Source: Aspidapion aeneum (taxonomy: Eukaryota; Arthropoda; Insecta; Coleoptera; Brentidae). Taken from it: 64,000 nt of DNA. A program made the position numbers and the translations under genes. The notes under the pieces are model-generated. The model made no database searches and was not told the origin of the DNA. It saw only the letters and a list, made by a program, of their open reading frames with translations. Positions 33,165 to 44,761 of this stretch are shown here, in pieces. The stretch lies in assembly GCA_963576565.1 (NCBI GenBank), contig OY755047.1, positions 32,780,851 through 32,844,850 on the forward strand, in the 5' to 3' direction. Each line of letters begins with the position of its first letter. Positions within the stretch are counted from its first letter, which is position 1.

Positions 33165-34955
33165 AATTGTGCCAGCCATAGATGAAAGTGTACCAATTCA
33201 AATTCTTACTCTATTCAAGCATAAAAATAAAAATAATAAATGTGGGAACACTGAAGTCAAAGTTGCTACCAAAATAGAATCCAAAACGTCAGACTCATAA
33301 TGCAATAAGTTGTTATAACAAGCGCTATCTATCCATTTTGAGATTAAAATGTTTTGCGATAAAATATTGTATGCCATTAAGTCCTGATAAAATTCTTGTT
33401 GATCATCTCAGGCACAATAATAAGGAAAATATAAACAATTCTCTCACGTCTCTGCAAAATAGCCCTAATAAACAGTGAGTTAGAGTTTTCTTAAATAATA
33501 ACTAGACCCTAATCGACGATTCCAAAGATGTCTCTATATGAACTAAGACGTGTGTATCTGCATTGTATCAACCCAGCCTATAAAAGTGGTCTCAAAATAA
33601 TTCGAATCGACTATAAAATAGTTACATTATTTGAGATAAAAGACCTAAATATAGATATATGTTTCTTTAATAATTACCAAATGTTCGTTGTTTTTTTGGA
33701 CCTCTTTAACTTGTTAGCCTGATCTAATCCTGATTGGCACACAATTTTTATGCCGAAAGTATTTCGTAAATCCAAGAAATCAATCAACCGATGTCGGAAC
33801 GGAAAAAAATTATTGGATCGAACATGCATTGAATATAAAGCAAAATATTTTAAAAAATTGTTTCCATGTTCCAGTTTTGAAATTAAATGAGAATCTGGGT
33901 TAACTGTTAGTGAAGGTAGCGATCTGTGGTCTTTATCTTACTTTTTGATTTTTTTTAAATGGTTTGAAACTAATTTTATTTTATGATTTAAAAAGATTAT
34001 GGCCATACTCCGTAGTTTTTTTCATATTGAAGATTTTAAGGGATATCTTAGTCTTGCTTATTCTATAAAATATTTGAAATGGAAATATAACTAAAATATT
34101 TTTTAAAATTAGCACCAATAAGGTTTTCTGTAATTAGGAAATTTTCAAATATTTCCAATAAACGAGAACCTACGCATGTGACTCCATTTTTAGGAGCTGT
34201 GTAAATACAATTATTGCTATGTGTGTTATAACATCTAAGCTTTTCATTTAATCCATTAAAAATGGAACACAATTTTTTTTAACTATACTTATTTACTATA
34301 AATGTTATATAATACTTGTTAAACTTAGACTTCACCAAACAGTCCTCCCCGCTTTTTTAACTGCCTTTATAATATTATCTTTTTGTGTCCTTTTTTATAG
34401 TCTCCTAATTTCCTGTCAGTACTTCAATGTTCAAATATTTCATTATTAGATTTTTCTATACTTTATCTCAAGTTTTTCCTTTTTTTTAAATATGCTTTTC
34501 AGCGCAAGCACTTGTGATGAAAGAAAAAATATCAATTAAACAAAGTAATATCAAAGTTTTAAAACTTGTTTTGCTGTGCAAAAAAGAATACTGCATCTGA
34601 AGTTGTAAATTTTCACTGGCTCGACGCTACGACGACGTAAAACCTCGCGTAAAACGCTTTAATTTTGATAAATCTGAAGGTAAATCAATGAGGATCGCAC
34701 GCGATCCCACCATCGCTTTTAAGGCAAAACCCAATTTAGATAAATTGTTGGCTTCTAATTTTTCATTAGCTATGGATCATCGGCTGCTTTTGAGTTCCTA
34801 CTTGGTTGGTTCCTTCTTTATATTTTCTTAGATGCAAAAGCACATAGATGATCATTAGGACAAGAAGGGAGAAAAAGGAGCTATAATGCTCTTTGTAGAG
34901 GTCTGGATATAAACGATATTTTAATATAATATCTGACGTTAAATAGCAAACAACA
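33165..34955. other. Long AT-rich spacer, no convincing gene
   Basis: Small frames (33528-33722 plus, 34063-34272 minus) have no motif. No repeats recognised. Confidence 0.45.
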
Positions 34956-34959
34956 AAAA

Positions 34960-35590
34960 CAACCTAAGGGCCCAATAAGGCCGAAACCAGTTATAGATTG
35001 GTTGGGATCATTGCGTATGCAGCTTATCGGGAGAGGTTCCAAACAACAAAACTTATATCCTTCACGAAAGATTCAAACAAGCATTGTAATTCAATACCGG
35101 TAAGGGTACCCACCATCGATGTGGTTGTTTCTGATGGTTTTACACAGCTTGCTCTACATTAAGCTTTTGCCTACGTCCACCTAAGAAGGTCCCAAGAGGG
35201 CCAAAACCGGTCGTGGATCACTATGCCTGCAGCCTGTCGGGACTTGTTCCAAATAAGAAGTACTCGTTTCCTTATGAAGGACTCTTGATGAAGTGAACAC
35301 CACAAAACTTTATTAAGTTTCTGATGAATTTATTAACCCAGTAGTGTATTTAAATACCAGTAGGGTATCTACTATCGATGTGGTTGTTTCTGAGGGTTCC
35401 ACACAGCTTGCTCTATAAGAAACTTTCACCTATATTTACTTGTGGAGGGCCTATTGAGGCCGAAACTGGTCGTGGATTGTCTTGGATCACGGTGCCTCCA
35501 GCTTGTCGGGACCTGTTTCAAACAAGGATTATTTATATCCTTATGAAGGGCATTGGAGAAATTCAAAACCACCAAAGCTTTTACAAAAGC
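34960..35590 (+). repeat. Three tandem units (~220-260 bp) with hairpin-GAAAC module
   Basis: Each unit contains CCTAAG..GGCCCAA.A.GGCCGAAACC.GT (34963-34992, 35180-35213, 35439-35473), GTCGTGGAT, GCAGC.TGTCGGGA..TGTTCCAAA, TCCTTA.GAA, ATACC.GTA.GGTA, ATCGATGTGGTTGTTTCTGA and CACAGCTTGCTCTA. The GGCC...GGCC stem followed by GAAAC recalls the right half of a hammerhead ribozyme core. The 82-codon frame at 35378 is not considered a gene. Confidence 0.75.
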
Positions 35591-35862
35591 AATACAACAT
35601 CATCCTCCTGTGCTAATAATAGCTGATGAACATTATATTCTGTCATGTTTGGCTGATGATTCATATTCTTCTTCTTCAGGTCCCATATGCATTAGTATAA
35701 TGTTTTTATTATTATTTTAAGTAATTTAAGCTAAGTAACAATTTCATTTTCTTTCAGATCATCTGCGTCCTATTTTTCGCTTGGGAATATTGCATTATAG
35801 TTTCGGGATTATCTATTACTTCTTTGATAAGAAGTTCTTCTTAGTAAAGGTGGGTTCGTTAT

Positions 35863-35990
35863 CTCGTCGATGATTTTATCGGTGCCAAACGGTTTCTTGA
35901 AAAGTTTTGATGCCCTCAAACAAATTCGTATAAATTAGGCTCATGGAGTCGATGCCCGTTGGGTAATGGATTTATAGTATAACCCCAATT
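35863..35990 (+). repeat. Second copy of the 15545-15690 dispersed repeat
   Basis: See 15545. Here it follows a pyrimidine-rich CTTTCAG (35757) and a short open segment, but no gene can be supported. Confidence 0.55.
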
Positions 35991-35999
35991 GTTGATTTT

Positions 36000-38735
36000 A
36001 AAATTTACATTTAAAATTTTAATTTTTTTTAGGTATATGATAATTGTTAGATGGTAATTTATCCCATATTTTGTTTTGAGATTTATATCCCAACAAACAT
36101 TTAAAGTTGTAACGACGAAACCCCAACTAGAAAGAATTTCTTAAAAGTAACCGCAACGTACTCCCGCTACGTCTCAGTATACCATACAGCGACGTTCTAA
36201 TTCCCTAAGTGGGGAACCAATTTCTGGTTATAACTACTTGGCCAAGTGTTTAAAGTCACTGTAGTAACAACTACACTACTACGTCATAGCCAGGTATCTA
36301 CTACGTCGTAGAGGCTGGTTTTTTTCCGTAATGGCATAAAAGTTGCGATGTAGTTGCAAATAATATAAGGGTTTCTTTTTGGTAGAATTGTTACACAATA
36401 TAGTGGACACAACAGTAAACAGACTCGCTTAGTTTTTTTGTTTGGTTATGGTTATAATATGTACTATGTTATCCAAAAGGGTGAGAATTTACGAGCTGAG
36501 GATCAAAATTCGAGTGCGACGCAAAGTTTTTTGTATAACATGCATTATAAATATTGCAAAAAACCGGTGCGCCCGTAAAATTGAGCCGTTTTCTGGTAGC
36601 TGATGGAATTTTTGTGTTGTGATTTTAGAGGTTATGTTTTCATAATCGACAGTTAACTCCAACAAATGGTGCTTAAGAAGAGCATTTTTGGTAAGCTTCA
36701 ACTAATGTGTTTATAAAATAGTATAGCTCTTTAATATGGGCTCATAAAACGACAACAAAAATATTAAATTTTCTTTCTTATATAAAAACATGGCGTCCCA
36801 AACTATATTCCCTGATAGTCGAAAGGGTTACTTGAAAGTGAGCCTAAGTTACGGCAACGTGTCACTTACGACTTTTATGTCGGCATTCCTTTATAGTTCT
36901 AGATAACACACTCGAATTTCTACTCCTTCGTTGCAGAAACGTATTATTAACTAGCTTTCGCCACTGGAAAACGTCTACAGAGTGATAGGAACCACGCGAT
37001 AAGTATAACTACTACCAGGGCTATCAAAATGGACGTTGGCCTTGCTACTACCCTCAAGTTATTGGGGTGTCGCCACTTGTCATTTGCCGTTTCTGTCAAC
37101 AACAGCACCACTGCTTATAGGTTATGTACGAGCGTGAATTTGTGGTAGGTTTTATAACAAAAACAAGATAAATTAAATTCCATTAGAACAATAAATGAAG
37201 TGCCAATAAAAAGAGTTTTTTAAAAATGTATGTTGCAGTCGAGAGCATGATCCCTATTCTAGAATTTCTGGGAAGTGTTGGTCAAGGAACTAAAAGAACG
37301 TAGTAACATCAATGAAATCAACTTATTGTTACTTTTTTTATTTACGCATTGCTCTCACAATTCGTATGTAGTATTTTTTATTGTTTTTAGATATTTTGGC
37401 TTTGTCAATATTCAGTAATTTTTATTATTATAAGCCCTACAAGTAAAAAAACAATCTCTGAGACTTGTTAGATCGCTTAGAAATACGCCTGTAACCACGA
37501 TATATCTAACTTGTTTTTTTATTAGCCGCAAACAGCGCAAAAGTTCCTAGATGAAGTCTAGCATATCGCAGAGGTTATTTTAGGGGCCGTGTATAAATTA
37601 GATATTAGGGACCTATTGAAATAAAGCCTGGCACAAAACACAGCACAAATTTAAGTTTATTCACTTCAAACCAAGCTTTAACAACAGCACAAATTTGAAG
37701 AAAACCAAAAAGACAAATACCCAAGCTCAACACATAAAATGAATCACAGTGAGACACGGCACGTCAACACAAGAGGCATAGATAAACGAATTCGGTTTAG
37801 TCCGCACAAGAGGGTTACGATGGCGATAGGATGGTGCCACAGCACAACCCACGAACGACCGTAAAGACAGTACAAGAATAGAACAGCAACAAGTAGCGTA
37901 AAAGATTAAGGATGGAGATAAAGCATGGACCAGGGAATTCTTAAAATCCGTGTGCGGTACTTGATACTTTGGATCAATATTTTGCATTTTGATTGTTTTG
38001 CAAAATGGTCAAGCAATGAGCTCGAAAAAATGGACTGCTCAAAGTTGGTAAAAAAATATTTGTAAAACTATTCCTAATATTCCCATATTATAAAAGGAGC
38101 CACAAAAAGTAGGGTTAAGAATGTGTGCGACCAAGATGCGACTTCTAAAAGTCTACGTTTTCAAAGTAGAAACAGGAAGGATAGATTACTTTAAAAGATC
38201 GACATTAAAAAAAGTCAAAGTAGTTGCGGCTTTAAAGTTGATCCAAAAAGTTATTTTGTCTACATTGTTACATCAGATGTTACTATGATGACACAAACTT
38301 TTGTGGTAAAAATTAAAGTTATAATGTAGTTGTCGGATACACTTGTTTGGGACTCCAATGAAGCTTAACTTTCCAGTGGTAATTAAGTAGGATATAAAAG
38401 TCAGGGCGACTACGAAATAACGACTAAAAAGAAAGTAAAACTTTAGCAACGTCCTATTGTGGTAGAGAAGACTATCAGAATCGACTATCAAGAAACAATC
38501 CTAAGAAGTAGTTTAGAGGGTCGTTTTTACGAAACATCTACTATTTCCTGATACTAAATAGTAGTTAGAACTAAAAAGTAACAAATTTTGGTTGGGATCA
38601 CCACATTTCTACTTTAAGAAAGTAGCAAAGCCTTTAGAACATGTAGCCGCTACTATAAATGTTAGTTGGGATGGCCTTGTGGAGGGACATGGCGAAAGGT
38701 GCTGTAATTAATGTAGTCTAAAACCAGTTATTTTT
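36000..38735. other. Long spacer, no convincing gene
   Basis: Frames of 70-86 codons (36489-36701 minus, 37727-37987 minus, 38273-38491 minus) lack motifs. A short CAGCACAAATTT direct repeat lies at 37643 and 37686. Nothing assignable. Confidence 0.4.
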
Positions 38736-38738
38736 TTA

Positions 38739-39148
38739 AAAACAAGATCAAAATCGTATTTAGTTTTGCCTCGGTCACGTCGTAAATGCTCGCGGTCATG
38801 AAATCAGGGACTTCCTGGATAAAATTTTTTCATTAAATTTGTGTGTGTAATTGTCATCCATTGGGTTCTTCTAATTTTTTGGGATTATCGCTGATAGCTG
38901 TCATAATCATATGTTTTATCATTCAAAAACAAGATCTAAATCTTTTATTTAGTTTTGCCACTGTCAAGTCCCTTTAAAATTCGATGCAAATGACGCAACG
39001 CGCATGAGGATAAACCGACGCTCATGCGCATACATAAAAAGGGGAGTTATTCCAAAGAGCCCACTGTAGATGTTACACTTTTTCGGCTTTGAGAAAAATA
39101 TATCTCTTATAACTATAATCAATTCGGTTCTTCTAATTTTGTGGCATC
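38739..39148 (+). repeat. Direct repeat pair, left part (continues at 40110)
   Basis: AAAAACAAGAT..AAATC.T.TTTAGTTTTGCC occurs at 38739 and 38925, and GGTTCTTCTAATTTT at 38864 and 39126, same orientation. The first copy continues uninterrupted through 38881-38915; the second is interrupted by the element at 39151-40109 and continues at 40110-40140. Confidence 0.75.
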
Positions 39149-39150
39149 AT

Positions 39151-40109
39151 CCCACATAGCACAATCACGTGTTTAACACGGAAAAAAGGCGTGAGAAAAA
39201 AAACGTTGATTTTAAAAGCTGCTAGAAAAAAACGTTTATTTCATATGTGAAAACAAGCTTAATAGGTCATTCATTAACCTTATAAAAAATAACGTTGCTG
39301 AAAACTGCGTTTTAATAACGCCTTTATCAAATTAAAACAGCAATGTTTTTACGTTAATTTCAAGTGAGTTTTATCAACGTTAAAATCACATTAGATTCAC
39401 GCCTTTTCTACACCAATTCTAAAACGCGACTTGCATGGTTTTTCTATGGAATATTTTTGAGATTTTAATAGCAGCATCGCCACCTATAGTCGGGATTTTT
39501 CACTTTGACGAAATCTATCAGGCAGTGCTTTGGCCTCTAAACTCCAAAAACCTATTAAGGGACAGATCTCTGATCCACGATCACGACGCATCTCTAATTA
39601 ACCTGATAAATCTTGTTTAGCTTTTAAAAAAAACTTAATGTATATAGATAGATACATAGATAATTTGTCTTGCCTTGAGCGCCATCTTTAAAATTATCTT
39701 GAAGTGTTGTAGTCTTAAACTAGTGAACTTTTATAACTTCCTTTCGCGTCTCTTTTACGTTAAAAAAAGTTATTAAAAAAACGTGACCAAAAAAGACGCA
39801 GAAAGTCAGTAGGTTTGAGAAGTCTTAATCTAGTGGCGTTTTAGAACATGTTGTGGAGGACTTTTCAAGTGTTAATTTGGTACATGAAAATAACGAGGGT
39901 AAAAAACACGTTATATACACAGCACCAGAAACTTCAGCAAAAAGTACATTTTTATAGCTTGATTTCTTCTTGTTTTTAAGTTATGTTTAAGCATGTAGAT
40001 TTAACAAAATAAATATTACATGGTATGAGGTTGTTTTCAAGTAAAAAAAAAACGTTGTTATTTTTATTCACGTGAATTTAACGTTGATGTGATTTTTGTG
40101 CTATGTGGG
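39151..40109. mobile_element. 959-bp TIR element, AT target duplication, empty site preserved nearby
   Basis: Ends CCCACATAGCACAA...TTGTGCTATGTGGG are inverted copies. AT flanks both sides (39149-39150, 40110-40111). Removing the element and one AT restores the sequence seen without insertion at 38860-38915 (TTCTAATTTT..GG.AT.ATCGCTGA..GCTGT.ATAATC.TATGTTT). AACGTT motifs cluster near both ends (39202, 39231, 39291, 39351, 39376; 40051, 40080), as transposase-binding repeats do in non-autonomous elements. The 61-codon frame at 39435-39620 has no transposase motif. Superfamily not assigned. Confidence 0.85.
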
Positions 40110-40114
40110 ATCGC

Positions 40115-40795
40115 TGACCGCTGTTATAATCCTATGTTTCATTGACTAGTGGCATCAATGGCAACAAAGAAATGGATTTTAGGATAATAAGATAACTTTT
40201 TGTACCCGCCTTTCTAAAAAGTTTCTGATATTCTTACATTTAATATACATACGTTGAGGCAACATTTGAAAGGCTTTAATAAGCCAATTTATTATTTTCT
40301 TTATAAGTTTTAACGCCGCTTAAGATATTTTCGTAACTTCCCCGTCTAGTCGAATATTGGGTTTTATAGTCTGCTTGCCTTTTTTTGCGATATTATTATG
40401 CAAACTATAAAATGATCTGGCTGATTTGCATTTCACACTATGTCATCAGCATATCCAATTATTATTTATGCTTTCCATTGACTTTTGTCCTTTTTTTAAA
40501 TGTTTAGTTTTAGCTACAATACTTTTTCAACATAAATATTACAGTGTTGCGGCATTAAATACATCTTTGGGGCACTACTTTTATTAACTCAAATTGTTCT
40601 GTCAATTCATTATCTTTTATTGTGACTTCTTTTGTTTGACTCTAATTAAGCTTTTTTTTAAATGTTATGCTATATTCTTTCGAATTATATATATTATATA
40701 TTAAATCTCTATGTCATTCAACCGAATTTTTCGTAACCTGCCAATAATTGGTACACCAAATCTAAAATATTTTCAGGAGTAGAAGCATAGTCTAA
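40115..40795. other. AT-rich spacer
   Basis: No feature recognised. Confidence 0.45.
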
Positions 40796-40799
40796 GCGA

Positions 40800-40960
40800 T
40801 TTGATAAGTAACTTTATTTCAAGGAACTATTTTTGGAGAACAGCAATAAACTGCAGAGACACAAGAGGCAAAAAGTGTTGCTGGCTAGATCCCAGGACAC
40901 TCTGGTCATTACGTTAATGAGTATGCAGACCGGCGCTAGCGCCTTGTTAAGAAAAAAGTC
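40800..40960 (+). pseudogene. LINE RNase H fragment
   Basis: In one frame (tryptophan codon mutated to a stop) IPGHSGHYVNEYADRR matches the His-block of LINE RNase H (W.PGHSG..GNE.AD..AR). About 40 bp upstream another frame continues the domain. Everything else of the element is gone. The 88-codon open frame at 40833-41099 is out of frame with this homology and is considered spurious. Confidence 0.55.
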
Positions 40961-41347
40961 TAATAAAATAATCGAATTTGAAGCAGCTTGGAAGATCAAG
41001 GGGGAACTCAAAAAAGATAATAAGACGAAAACGATCCGAGACCAAAAGAAAGATATGGCAATCAGCGATCGTGGGTCACTTTTTTTTCCTAAAATTTAAT
41101 TATTTTAAAAGGAGTGTCGTATATCAGGGAAGGGTGCGCTTGGGGGGCTCATATCATTTTTCATTTTTACATCGTCACGTCTTAAATATTCTCTTTTTCC
41201 CGCAAATACATTTCAAAATGTCAGAGCCTATGACGTCAGGTAAAAATTGGGTACGAAGACGTCCATGATTATTATTTCCATGTTTTATTGGCTGATTTGG
41301 CATGTATGGCTTAACGAAATACTTTATATCATGTCCACTTTCTGATT

Positions 41348-41655
41348 TAATTAAAAGTTTAAAGTTTTGGCTTTTTTGGACAAAATTTATTAATGAAAAC
41401 TTTACATCAACAACCGATGTCTGGACCATCTTCAGGGTTTAGATGATTAAGGATTCAAAATTATAAATATAGAACATAACATTATAAGTTGCACACAAAA
41501 TAATGTTTTGTTCTATATTTATAATTTTGAATCCATAAATAATCATCTAAGCCCTGAAGATGGCCCATACCCATGGCCGAAACGTCGGTTGTTGATGTAA
41601 AGTTTTAATTAATAAATTTTATCGAAAAAAGCCAAAACTTTAAACTTTTAATCAC
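41348..41655. repeat. Foldback element, ~145-bp arms, ~20-nt centre
   Basis: 41348-41490 and 41505-41655 are inverted copies: AAAAGTTTAAAGTTTTGGCT, TTTATTAA..AAAACTTTACAT, CAACAACCGA, CCATCTTCAGGG.TTAGATG and GGATTCAAAATTATAAATAT match in order. The whole 308 bp can form one long hairpin. The right arm has CCTGAAGATGGCC...GGCCGAAACGTCGG (41553-41589); the left arm's version of this module has decayed. The minus frame at 41175-41429 is incidental. Confidence 0.85.
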
Positions 41656-41659
41656 GATT

Positions 41660-42435
41660 TTATATTCAAAAACTGCTAGACAAATATTTATCAGTGGTAT
41701 ACCATGTGATTAATGTTGCTATGACGAATAGTACAAAATTATTTTCAAACAATAAAACAACATATTTGGCGCTGTCCAAAAACGCTAAAAATCAAAAAGC
41801 AAAAAGCTTTATGATTTGATTTCAGCAACCGTTTTATCAGCAATTTCAGCTGATCGCAACAGTTCGTTAAACAGCCCTATTATGTAAATATTTGATTTTG
41901 AATAAAAGATTATACAAGATTTCACTAGTGTGTTTACTTAAGCCCCCCTGGATGAATTTATGCGTACGCCACTAAAAGTGTATGATAATTACCACGGTTC
42001 TGACTCTTTTCCGCTAAAATTTCAAACAGCTTCTCTTCTCTTTTTTGCCACTTGAAAAAACTCGACGACTCTGCGGATTTTAATGTGGTAAAAGGCTTAA
42101 TTAGCAAATTTTATTCACCCCGGTCCCGTCGCGAAGAGACCAAAATAAAAACCTTTTTGTAAAGTATTTTCTTGGCGTTAAATTTTTCGAAACACTAAAG
42201 ATGTGTAATTTTTTTGCAATATTAAGGCTTTACACAGCCAGCGATTTTTTCTGCAGAGAACAAACAATTAAATAAGTATACCTTGCCGCTTACAAAAAGA
42301 CAAGTTCATGGTTAAATCAGCTGACGAGAAGGAGGGAATAAATTTATAGTTTCAGGTGTTTTTAAGGAAGTTGGAAAAAACTGACCCCCAATTACGAAGC
42401 TCGGTTGCCAAGAGAACCTCAAAGCTAAAAACCGA
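41660..42435. other. Spacer with a dispersed TE-end motif
   Basis: AAGCCCCCCTGG..GCGTACGCCACT (41941-41975) resembles 59343-59367 (CCCCCCT..GCGTACGCCACTG) in the same orientation and may be a transposon terminus. Nothing else recognised. Confidence 0.35.
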
Positions 42436-42439
42436 ATGT

Positions 42440-43476
42440 TTTTAAGTTACGGAGGTTTTCAGAAGTCTAAACTTCGAGGTACTTTGTATCAGCTTCTGAA
42501 AAACTACCTGTCTGGTAGAAAACAATGTGTCAGTCAACGATGTAACAAGTGCTCAGAGGATTGTCACTTGTGGTATACCACAAGGGTCAATCCTCGGGCT
42601 TACACAAACTAACTTGAAATTAATAGGTAAACCTAAATTATATGCTGACGATTCCTTTTTGACTTACTTTAATAATGAGTAACATTGTAAGAGATCTTGG
42701 ATTAATTTCTGGTTGGCTAATATCTCATAAACTTACTAAACATTGACAAATTAAGTTACGTGTTTGTATCTTCCCAAAAAAAATTGTGTCAGAAATCCAA
42801 TTATAATAAATAATAATCAATTTTTAAAATATCGGTAAGTAATAAATTATTTTGGTTTGTACAATGATGAGAGATTAAGGTAGGATAATCATATGCTGTT
42901 GTTTAAAAAAAATTGCAGCTCTCATTCGTATTTTAAGAAGGTTAAGCTATTGTGTGCCAAAGCATCTGTTGCGCTCCTTGTACTTTAGTTTAATACATAC
43001 TCACCAAAAAAACATTTAATTCCACCTATTAAAACAATGCAAAATCGTGAAATAAAAAATCTGAATAGTTTGCCGCTAATTTATAATACCAGTGCACTGT
43101 ATTCTAATTTTAATTTTGATAAGTTAAAAAAATTAATTAAAAAAACTAGCAAAAAAAAAATAAACAAAACCAGCGGTTGACAAGCCCTTGACATTTCTAA
43201 ACCAGATAACGAAATGTCAGTGGTTAGAAAAGCCGGAACGGCAGCCATTTTTGATTTGCCGCTTTTACTTTGCTCAAATCCAATCCGCCAAGGTTTATTA
43301 TCCGTGTTCATTCTACAAGGCAAATCAATATGATCACATTGTCGAGGAGTCGTATAAACCTTCTATCAAATTCTATTATTCATAAGCGAGTAAATGTATT
43401 AATTAAAGTTCCTGCAAATCTAAACGAAAATGTAAGCTCTTTTAAGAGTGGCCTCAAGGATTTATTTCGTATTTAA
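42440..43476 (+). pseudogene. CR1-like LINE reverse transcriptase, C-terminal half
   Basis: Order of blocks: LYQLLKNYLSGRKQCVSVND, TCGIPQGSILG (motif B, 42567-42600), LYADDS (motif C, 42640-42657, both Asp kept), GLISGWLISHKLT, thumb segment with IRILRRLSYCVPKHLLRSL (42925-42985), and a tail NSIIHKRVNVLIKVPANL..NVSSFKSGLKDLFRI ending at 43476. Several frameshifts, and the sequence between motif B and C is shortened. An element of the CR1/L2/Jockey supergroup; the exact clade is not settled. Frames at 43081-43385 are shadows. Confidence 0.85.
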
Positions 43477-43846
43477 TAGACTGTGAGGCGTACTGATATT
43501 TGTAATTGAAATTGTTGTTTTTATTCTTTTTAACTGTATTTTAGTGTTGTTATAAGTGCTATGAAGTGAGTAATATATTAACTAACTTTAAATTAGAAGT
43601 TTAAAATTAACTGTAGACGATGAATTAAAATTTTTTTATTTATGAAAATTTATTTTGGTGTAAATTGCTTTTTTAATAAAATTTTTGATAAAAATCCAAC
43701 TGTCAAACTATATCACTTTTAGTTTTTGAGATATTACATAAAATAGTTATTTCTTTATGGAATGATTTTTTGTTTCTTTATGTTATTATATTTTCTACTG
43801 TTTGTTCTTATTTTATATTTTAAATTCACTGGGCTTTTAATATTAT

Positions 43847-43868
43847 TACTACTACTACTACTACTATG
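43847..43868. repeat. (TAC)n microsatellite
   Basis: Seven TAC/ACT units, uninterrupted. Confidence 0.8.
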
Positions 43869-43879
43869 TCGGTTTAGAA

Positions 43880-44115
43880 TGTTTTTCTACGTTGTCCGAC
43901 GCCTATTCTCCACCTCCTTCGGTCCTGAGGATCATATTCTGTCAGGTTTTTTTGACTCATTGATCTTTGAATTGACTGTTGCCATTCCTGTTTAGGACAC
44001 CCTCTTTTTCTGAGCCCTATTGGTTGCCATTCTAGGACCTGCTTTGGTAATCTTTCGTCGTTTATTCGTTGTACACGGCCGTACCATCAGTTGTCTTTCA
44101 GTGATATCAATGCTT
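43880..44115 (-). pseudogene. RTE-type LINE C-terminal domain
   Basis: Minus strand reads WYGRVQRINDERLPKQVLEW, then PIGLRKRGCPKQEWQQSI, then DPQDRRRWRIGVGQ. This is the conserved post-RT domain of RTE-like LINEs (W.GH..RM...R.PK..L.W.P.G.R.RGRP...W...DR..WR). Nearly unbroken over about 75 codons, with no initiating Met. RT is absent. Confidence 0.8.
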
Positions 44116-44359
44116 CCCTTCCCTTATTATTAAATTATCAAATTAGGAAATTATTAAATAAAAGTATTTAAAAATAAAAAAATATAAAAAAATTTCGCAG
44201 ATTTTAAAAATTCAATCAAAATTCTTTAAGAAAAAAATTTCCCTTTTGTAATATCTTAAAAACTAAAAGTGACAGACGAAATTTAATTTGACAGTTGGAT
44301 TCCATATTAAAAAAAACTATAAAGAAACTTTTTGCACCAAAATGCATTTTTCACAAATA

Positions 44360-44640
44360 ATAAAGTTATTTGCCCTCTCACAAATCGCAGACTTTACGCA
44401 TTCCCTTAAAACGGCTTGCTGTATTAAAATTCGTTAATAATCTTATGAATAATAATCTCTCTAGTAGGGGTAATCTTTTTATCTTTCCTAGAATTACGTG
44501 AACTCCCCAAAAATTTTGAGACACTCTGTATACGACAATTGTATCATAAAAATAGCTGGTTTCCCAAAAGTAATATTTAATTGCTTTAGTTAAAGCGAAT
44601 TGAAATAAACAGTTTGGTAGTTGTTTAGTGGCAACGGAAA
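44360..44640. other. Spacer
   Basis: TTTTGAGACACTCTGTATAC at 44513-44532 resembles the end motif of many insect DNA elements (GGGACACCCTGTATA-like); a related GGGACACCCTATG lies at 52399. No gene. Confidence 0.35.
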
Positions 44641-44649
44641 TCTACTTAC

Positions 44650-44761
44650 ATAATATCCCCCAATTTAAGTCTGGTTTGTATGAGAGCGCAGGATTTGTGA
44701 TCGACAACCCCCACTGCTCTTCTTCTTCGGGCATATCTACCGATAGGGGGCGGTTCATCAC
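44650..44761 (-). CDS. Candidate internal coding exon D (112 nt), unidentified gene
   Basis: Minus strand: 3' splice site TTTGCTTCGCAG, then 112 nt of about 50% GC, then 5' splice site GTAAGTAGA. Two of three frames are open. The frame matching the upstream exon at 47613-47692 (phase 1) reads GDEPPPIGRYARRRRAVGVV followed by a stretch with one Cys, and contains the polybasic RYARRRR, a possible furin-type processing site; it leaves phase 2. The other frame (phase 0 in, phase 1 out) has an acidic EEEE stretch and could follow 59490-59557. No family recognised. The exon start and 3' splice site are duplicated at 45191. The 81- and 95-codon open frames here run through the intron and overstate the exon. 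Confidence 0.55.

Larger units (their letters stand above)
43632..44357. repeat. Long inverted repeat (~115-125-bp arms) enclosing an RTE fragment
   Basis: 43632-43745 and 44237-44357 are inverted: TTTTGGTG.AAA, TCCAACTGTCAAA.TA, TCACTTTTAGTTTTTGAGAT and TATTACA.AAA (left-arm spelling) match in order. The interior carries TAC repeats (43847-43868) and the RTE C-terminal fragment. It may be a TIR element that captured, or was hit by, a LINE. Confidence 0.7.

Noticed and set aside
35757..35850. Plus-strand CTTTCAG followed by ~30 open codons and GTGGGT
   Set aside because: Runs into a dispersed repeat (35863-35990), and no compatible neighbouring exon was seen.
40833..41099. 88-codon lysine-rich open frame on the plus strand
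   Set aside because: The RNase H similarity of this stretch is in a different frame, so the long frame is a by-product.
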